DNA of 36,127 bases. It comes from an uncultured Acetatifactor sp. Its GTDB lineage: Bacteria; Bacillota; Clostridia; Lachnospirales; Lachnospiraceae. Position 1 is the first letter of the stretch; each line of letters begins with the position of its first letter. Positions 32,566-36,127 of this stretch are shown in pieces. Under the pieces are notes generated by a model. That model worked only from the letters and a program-made list of their open reading frames with translations. It had not been told where the DNA came from and made no database searches. The DNA is taken from NCBI GenBank assembly GCA_947589075.1, contig CANQBS010000021.1, positions 1 to 36,127 of the forward strand. The letters are read 5' to 3'. Made by a program: the position numbers and the translations under genes.

Positions 32566-33847
32566 ATGGGCGGTCTTTTTGCGCAGTGTCTGTTGGACGG
32601 ACTGCTCTTATCCCTCTGCGGTCTGGGTCTCTTTGGAAGAAAGCGGGGCAGATGGGACCTGCTTTTGCCGCTGGTTTACGCGGCACTGTGCTGCGTACTG
32701 CGGATATGCTTCTGTAACAGTGACAACCCCATGGATTACATTCTTTTGCCGGTAAACCATCTGCTGGCGGCGGTACTTACTTCTGCTGGTGCCGACGCTG
32801 CCTGTGAACAGCGGGTGGTTCCGGGCCGGGGAAGGGCACATTTTCTGGGGCACCATGGCGCAATTTGCCCTCTATTTGCTTCTGCGGGAGAGCTGCCTGA
32901 TGCCGCTGGCGGTCATGGAACTGAAGGAAGGAACCGCGGCGGTCTGCGGTGTCCGGCTGCTTTCCCTGCTCCTCTGGGCAATGCTGGCGGCATCCGGTCT
33001 GTTCGCATGGCTGCGGGAGCGGCTGGAGGAGGGAGACATTGCTGTGGAGTCCGCATCCTGTGCCACCCTGTCGGTTCTGCTCCTGCTGTGGCAGTTCCAG
33101 ATGGGGCGAAAAGGATTGCGGATGGGCGCGGCTGCGCTGCTGGCGGCCCTGCTCATACTGGACGGCGGGCTGTTTCTTTGGGAACAGCGCCGTATCCGAG
33201 AACAGCAGCATACCCGCCTGCTGGAGCAGTACCTTCCCATGGTGGAGGAACTGGTGGAATCTGTGCGGGCGCGGCAGCATGAATTTAACAACCGAATGAT
33301 GGCGATATCCGCCGCGGTTTCTGCGGCGGACAGCCTGGAGGACGCACAGCGGGCGGTGGCCGTCCTGACAGACGGAATCGCCTTAGACCGGGCGGACCGG
33401 GAGCTTCTAAAATGCGACAGCAAAGTCATCAGCGGGATGCTGTTCGGCAAAATCAAGCAGGCCGAGTTACGGCACATCAAAGTGGAAATCGACCTCTCCG
33501 GCTCCTTTCTCCGCCGCTCTCTTCCGGAAAGCGATTGGGTGGAGATCATCGGCGTACTGTTGGACAACGCCCTGGAAGCCTCCGCGCCGGATGACATAAT
33601 CTGCCTCCGCTCGAAGGACCAGGACGGCGCCCTTCGTTTCACAGTATCCAATCCCTGCCCGCCCAAGTCCAACACAGAACTGGCGGAGATGTTCCGCCGG
33701 GGCTGGAGCACCAAGGCGGAACGGGGACGGGGCTACGGTCTTTTTAATGTCCGGCAGATGGTGGAGCGCCGGGGCGGACGGCTGGTGGTGCGCAATGAGG
33801 ACATGGACGGACAAAATTACCTGACCATTGGAGCCATCCTCCTGTAA
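32566..33847 (+). pseudogene. GHKL sensor histidine kinase (AgrC-like), frameshifted
   Basis: The first frame (MGGLFAQCLLDGLLLSLCGL to VNHLLAAVL) encodes the opening membrane segments; the continuation (LLLVPTLPVNSGWFRAGEG and onward) is in another frame. The cause is visible: TACT is duplicated at 32774-32781; removing one copy restores 425 residues. The rest is complete: several TMs, a coiled-coil linker, H-box RQHEFNNRMMAI with the phospho-acceptor His, N-box GVLLDNALEAS, and GYGLFNVRQMVERRGG. It lies 2 bases after the LytTR regulator gene and would be its partner. Confidence 0.87.
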
Positions 33848-33850
33848 AAA

Positions 33851-33895
33851 AACGATTCTGTAAGAAACGATTCTGTAAAAAACGATTCTGTAAGA
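33851..33895 (+). repeat. three 15-bp direct repeats
   Basis: AACGATTCTGTAAGA occurs at 33851-33865 and 33881-33895, with AACGATTCTGTAAAA between at 33866-33880: three adjacent units, 44 of 45 positions conserved. They start 3 bases after the kinase stop codon and end next to a large hairpin. They have no spacers and are no CRISPR. Confidence 0.85.
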
Positions 33896-33896
33896 A

Positions 33897-33938
33897 AAAC
33901 GGCGGTTTTGGGAATTTCATTCCCTAAAACCGCCGTTT
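33897..33938. terminator. very strong hairpin after the kinase gene
   Basis: AAACGGCGGTTTT (33897-33909) pairs with AAAACCGCCGTTT (33926-33938), and GGGAAT (33910-33915) with ATTCCC (33919-33924), leaving a 3-base loop and one bulged T. The 19-bp stem ends in TTT but lacks a long U-run. It is probably a terminator between the kinase and the permease genes, possibly acting both ways. Confidence 0.65.
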
Positions 33939-33951
33939 CATTCCCAAAGCC

Positions 33952-33980
33952 TTGCAGTGGGCAGATTTTTTCGGTAAACT
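33952..33980 (+). promoter_or_regulatory. promoter of the ABC-2-like genes
   Basis: TTGCAG (33952-33957) and TAAACT (33975-33980) are 17 bases apart, 25 bases before the ATG at 34005. Confidence 0.55.
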
Positions 33981-34004
33981 ATCCACCGAAAGGATGTGAT
34001 ACCT

Positions 34005-34772
34005 ATGAGACGGATGCTCCTGCTGGAACTGAAAAAGCTTTCAAAACCGATGCTGGCGGCAATGGCTGTGCTGACGGCGGTTACCTGCATCCTCTGCTGT
34101 ACTCTGTTCCGTGACTACACCCTGCGCTATGTCCTGGACAAGTGGGAGATCGGCACGGAATTCATTGGACTGCTGTTTCCCCTGTTTGTGACGATACCGG
34201 TGTGCTGGCAGCTTTACTATGAGCGCCGGGACCGCTTCATCGTCTACACTCTGCCCAGGGTATCAAAAGGCCGGTATTTAACGGTCAAGTGGCTCGCCTG
34301 CGCCCTGTCCGCATTCGCCCTGCTCTTTGTGCCATACGCGCTCTCCGGCCTGAGCGCCTTGTACCTGGCTCCTTACAGTGAATTGAATCCGGGAGTATCC
34401 TCCGATTATTCCCATGTATTTCGGACACTTTACATGGCGTACCCCCTGGTCTATCTGTTCCTGCTTTCCCTGTGGAAGGGTCTGCTCGGGGTGCTGACCA
34501 TGACCTTGGGCTTTGTGCTGGCGATGTACAGTTCCAACCTTTTCGTGGTTCTCACCGCGCCCTTCGTGTATCTGATTCTGGAGAACTTTACCCTCTCCGT
34601 TCTGCGCTTGGAGGAATACCGCTTCATCACCGCTTTTGAGCCCACCACGATTTTCAACACAAATCTGACCGCCGGGTCATTCTTTGTGGGGCCGCTGCTG
34701 CTGTGCGCGGTGACCGGTTTGACCGCTCTCTATTTCAAGAAACTGAAAGGGAGGACGGTGTATCCGCTATGA
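34005..34772 (+). CDS. ABC-2-type membrane protein
   Basis: A 255-residue protein with a short basic N-terminus (RRMLLLELKKLSK) and six hydrophobic segments spread along its length, the layout of ABC-2 permeases. No ATP-binding domain is present and no ATPase gene is seen in the window; it may have lain in the part lost downstream. AAAGGA is 10 bases before ATG 34005; a GTG at 33996 is less likely. The next membrane-protein gene overlaps by ATGA, so the two are co-translated. Control by the adjacent LytTR regulator is likely. Confidence 0.8.
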   Translation: MRRMLLLELKKLSKPMLAAMAVLTAVTCILCCTLFRDYTLRYVLDKWEIGTEFIGLLFPLFVTIPVCWQLYYERRDRFIVYTLPRVSKGRYLTVKWLACALSAFALLFVPYALSGLSALYLAPYSELNPGVSSDYSHVFRTLYMAYPLVYLFLLSLWKGLLGVLTMTLGFVLAMYSSNLFVVLTAPFVYLILENFTLSVLRLEEYRFITAFEPTTIFNTNLTAGSFFVGPLLLCAVTGLTALYFKKLKGRTVYPL

Positions 34773-35284
34773 CCCGCCGCATATTCCGGCAGATTGGGGC
34801 GGGGAAGTTCCTGCTTCCTTGGGGCATCTCCCTGCTTTTCGGCCTCAGCGGGCGCACCGGCGGACCGCCTGCGCTGACACTCCATGTACTGGCGGTGCTG
34901 AACGACCAATATTATGCCCTGTTCGCCGTGCTGCCTGCGCTTCTGTTCCTGTGCGGGGGGCTTATGGAGGACGAGCCGGAGACCCTTTTGCTGCGCTGTG
35001 GCAGTTTCTCCCGATACTTCTTCGCCAGGTGGCGGGCTCTGGCGGCTGTGACCACTATGCTCTGGCTGGGACAGTTGGGGGCGCTGGGGCTCTCCCGTTT
35101 AACAAACTTAAAGACGCGAGCTTGCATTTTAATCAATTTTACCTACGAATCGGTAAAATATTTCAATTTCTTGGGTTCTGGTGCCGTTGGAATCTTTGAC
35201 TGCCTCATGAACAACAATTTTTTCAATGAGAGTATTGAGCATTTCAGCAGTCAGTTCCGTGGAGTCGGAGTATTGCTTGATTAG
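34769..35284 (+). pseudogene. ABC-2-like membrane protein truncated by an integrated fragment
   Basis: The true gene starts at ATG 34769 (ATGA overlap with the previous stop) and gives TRRIFRQIGAGKFLLPWGIS and further hydrophobic segments up to about base 35098 (GLSRL). From there the frame runs through the antisense strand of a serine-recombinase fragment and ends at 35284, so the last about 60 residues are foreign. The native protein is cut after roughly 110 residues, with at least half of its membrane segments missing. Confidence 0.8.
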
Positions 35285-35461
35285 GGCAATCCATTTTTCA
35301 GCATCGCCAGCGGTCTGTTTTTCAGACGCAAGCTCGGCTTTGAGCTTGTCAATCTTTTCGACTAACTCTTGCTGTTCTGCCTGATACTTTTGCGACAACA
35401 TTTTAAAGACATTGCAACGGTTATAGGCGCTGACTTCGCACGATTTGAAAAATTTCGGCAC
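35129..35461 (-). mobile_element. 3' remnant of a large serine recombinase gene
   Basis: About 95 codons match the C-terminal end of TndX/TnpX-type large serine recombinases: KMLSQKYQAEQQELVEKIDK coiled coil, then AEKWIALIKQYSDSTELTAE, LNTLIEKIVVHEAVKD and a final RTQEIEIFYRFVGKID with a stop at 35129. The resolvase, zinc-ribbon and most other parts are missing; the first about 15 residues of the frame are already foreign. Such recombinases are encoded at the end of their element, so the element boundary lies at about 35098-35128. Confidence 0.85.
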
Positions 35462-35530
35462 TAAATCCGTTGACTGTCAGTCGGCCATATTATATAATTT
35501 CATTATCAAGCAATCAGAGCGGAGGTAATA

Positions 35531-36127
35531 TTGTTGATCTCGGCGATGTCGCTTTCGCTTTTCGGCTGCGCGAAAACCAACGTAAACGGAGGTTCCGCTA
35601 TGGACAGATCAAACCTCAGCGCCGTCGTGAACTACGACACGGAATATCAAGGCAACCCCTATCTGCCGCTCTGGGAGTATATCCCCGACGGCGAGCCCTA
35701 TGTCTTTGAAGACCCGGATAATCCGGGAAAATACCGCGTTTATATCTACGGCTCACACGATATGCTGAAAACAGAATACTGCGGAAAAGACCTCGTCGTA
35801 TGGTCAGCTCCGGTCGAAGACCTTTCCGACTGGCGCAAGGACGGCGTTATATTTGAGTCGATTGTCAACGGCTCGGCTGATACTTTATATGCCCCCGACG
35901 TCGCTCTCGTAGAAAAAGACGGCAAGAAAACATATTATCTCTACCCGAATAATCAGGCTTGGGGTCGCGGCTCGATGGTCTGCAAATCCGACCGCCCCGA
36001 CGGACCTTTTGAGGTCGTGAACTGGAGATACAACAGCACCACCGAGACCGAAGGACCCTTCGGCTTCGACCCCGCCGTATTCGTCGATGACGACGGCTCG
36101 GTATACGGCTACTGGGGCTTCTGCGAT
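35531..36127 (+). CDS. GH43-family glycosidase lipoprotein (partial)
   Basis: The frame runs off the window, so only about 199 residues are visible. TTG at 35531 or 35534 follows GGAGG (35521-35525). A short hydrophobic signal ends in the lipobox SLFGC, so a surface lipoprotein is likely. Family 43 signs are LYAPDVAL with the pKa-tuning Asp, FDPAVFVDDDGSVYGYWG, and the N-terminal PYVFEDPDNPGKY with the presumed base. GH43 enzymes remove xylose or arabinose from plant polysaccharides; the specificity is open. ATG 35600 would give a shorter cytosolic form. Codons end mostly in C, unlike the neighbours. Confidence 0.85.
   Translation, partial: MLISAMSLSLFGCAKTNVNGGSAMDRSNLSAVVNYDTEYQGNPYLPLWEYIPDGEPYVFEDPDNPGKYRVYIYGSHDMLKTEYCGKDLVVWSAPVEDLSDWRKDGVIFESIVNGSADTLYAPDVALVEKDGKKTYYLYPNNQAWGRGSMVCKSDRPDGPFEVVNWRYNSTTETEGPFGFDPAVFVDDDGSVYGYWGFCD

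Noticed and set aside
31886..32686. A 266-residue antisense frame over the LytTR regulator
   Set aside because: A shadow of a GC-rich gene with complete receiver and LytTR motifs on the plus strand.
32425..33282. A long frame spanning the end of the LytTR gene and the start of the kinase
   Set aside because: Only 32566 to about 32775 is real coding sequence (start of the kinase). The parts before and after are shadows caused by the TACT duplication.
33851..33895. Short CRISPR array
   Set aside because: Units are 15 bases, directly adjacent and without spacers; no cas gene is in the window.
35470..35709. A 79-residue frame over the start of the GH43 gene
   Set aside because: Out of frame with the clear lipobox and GH43 motifs; a shadow.

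Overview
The window reads as an accessory region from a Gram-positive anaerobe of the Clostridia, most likely a Lachnospiraceae-like gut commensal. The basis is AGGAGG-type ribosome binding sites nearly everywhere, textbook sigma-A promoters (TTGACA-17-TATAAT class), and typical clostridial families (DUF1576, DUF6483, DUF2975 with YozG-like HTH, LytTR/GHKL two-component genes, TIGR04076). No rRNA, tRNA, CRISPR array or phage structural gene was seen. Base composition changes several times: about 25.8-30.7 kb is AT-rich, 31.9-35.1 kb is GC-rich, and the last 600 bases have a distinct C-ending codon usage. With several gene fragments, this suggests a mosaic of transferred segments.

Layout. 0-8 kb: a SAM methyltransferase behind an elaborate leader (promoter, two hairpins, 18-residue leader peptide); two GNAT acetyltransferases, a frameshifted flavodoxin and a nitrilase-family amidohydrolase on the minus strand; a three-gene membrane/HTH/exported-protein operon; a divergent HxlR regulator and flavin reductase; a TIGR04076 protein. 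8.2-17.6 kb: a two-gene operon, the centrepiece. It encodes a 2,496-residue repeat protein with a C-terminal P-loop NTPase and a 632-residue P-loop NTPase ending in a HEPN-like domain with an R-x4-H motif. 17.7-20.5 kb: a small unknown protein, 59-bp tandem repeats, a DUF1576 membrane protein, and a DUF4160 / DUF2442-HTH pair behind a promoter with a perfect palindrome. 20.6-25.7 kb: a response regulator, histidine kinase, ABC ATPase and FtsX-type permease; two promoters in this module share one direct-repeat box that is probably the regulator's binding site. 26-27 kb: a probable modified-DNA restriction protein (EVE/PUA-like N-terminus, PD-(D/E)XK C-terminus). 27-31.6 kb: GNATs, an orphan AbrB antitoxin next to a fragment of DUF6483, a second methyltransferase, a membrane protein with an intact DUF6483 gene, and a frameshifted sirtuin. 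31.7-35.1 kb: a LytTR regulator, a frameshifted GHKL kinase and two ABC-2-like membrane proteins, the second cut off by a remnant of a large serine recombinase. 35.5 kb to the end: a GH43 glycosidase lipoprotein that runs off the window.

The most interesting candidate system is the 8.2-17.6 kb pair: a very large solenoid-NTPase, suited to sensing or scaffolding, coupled to an NTPase-HEPN protein suited to being a nucleotide-regulated RNase effector. With the EVE-like/PD-(D/E)XK gene and the DUF4160/DUF2442 pair nearby, it fits a defence neighbourhood; that role is inferred. Three genes (flavodoxin, sirtuin, GHKL kinase) carry one small indel each, so either decay or assembly error must be considered.
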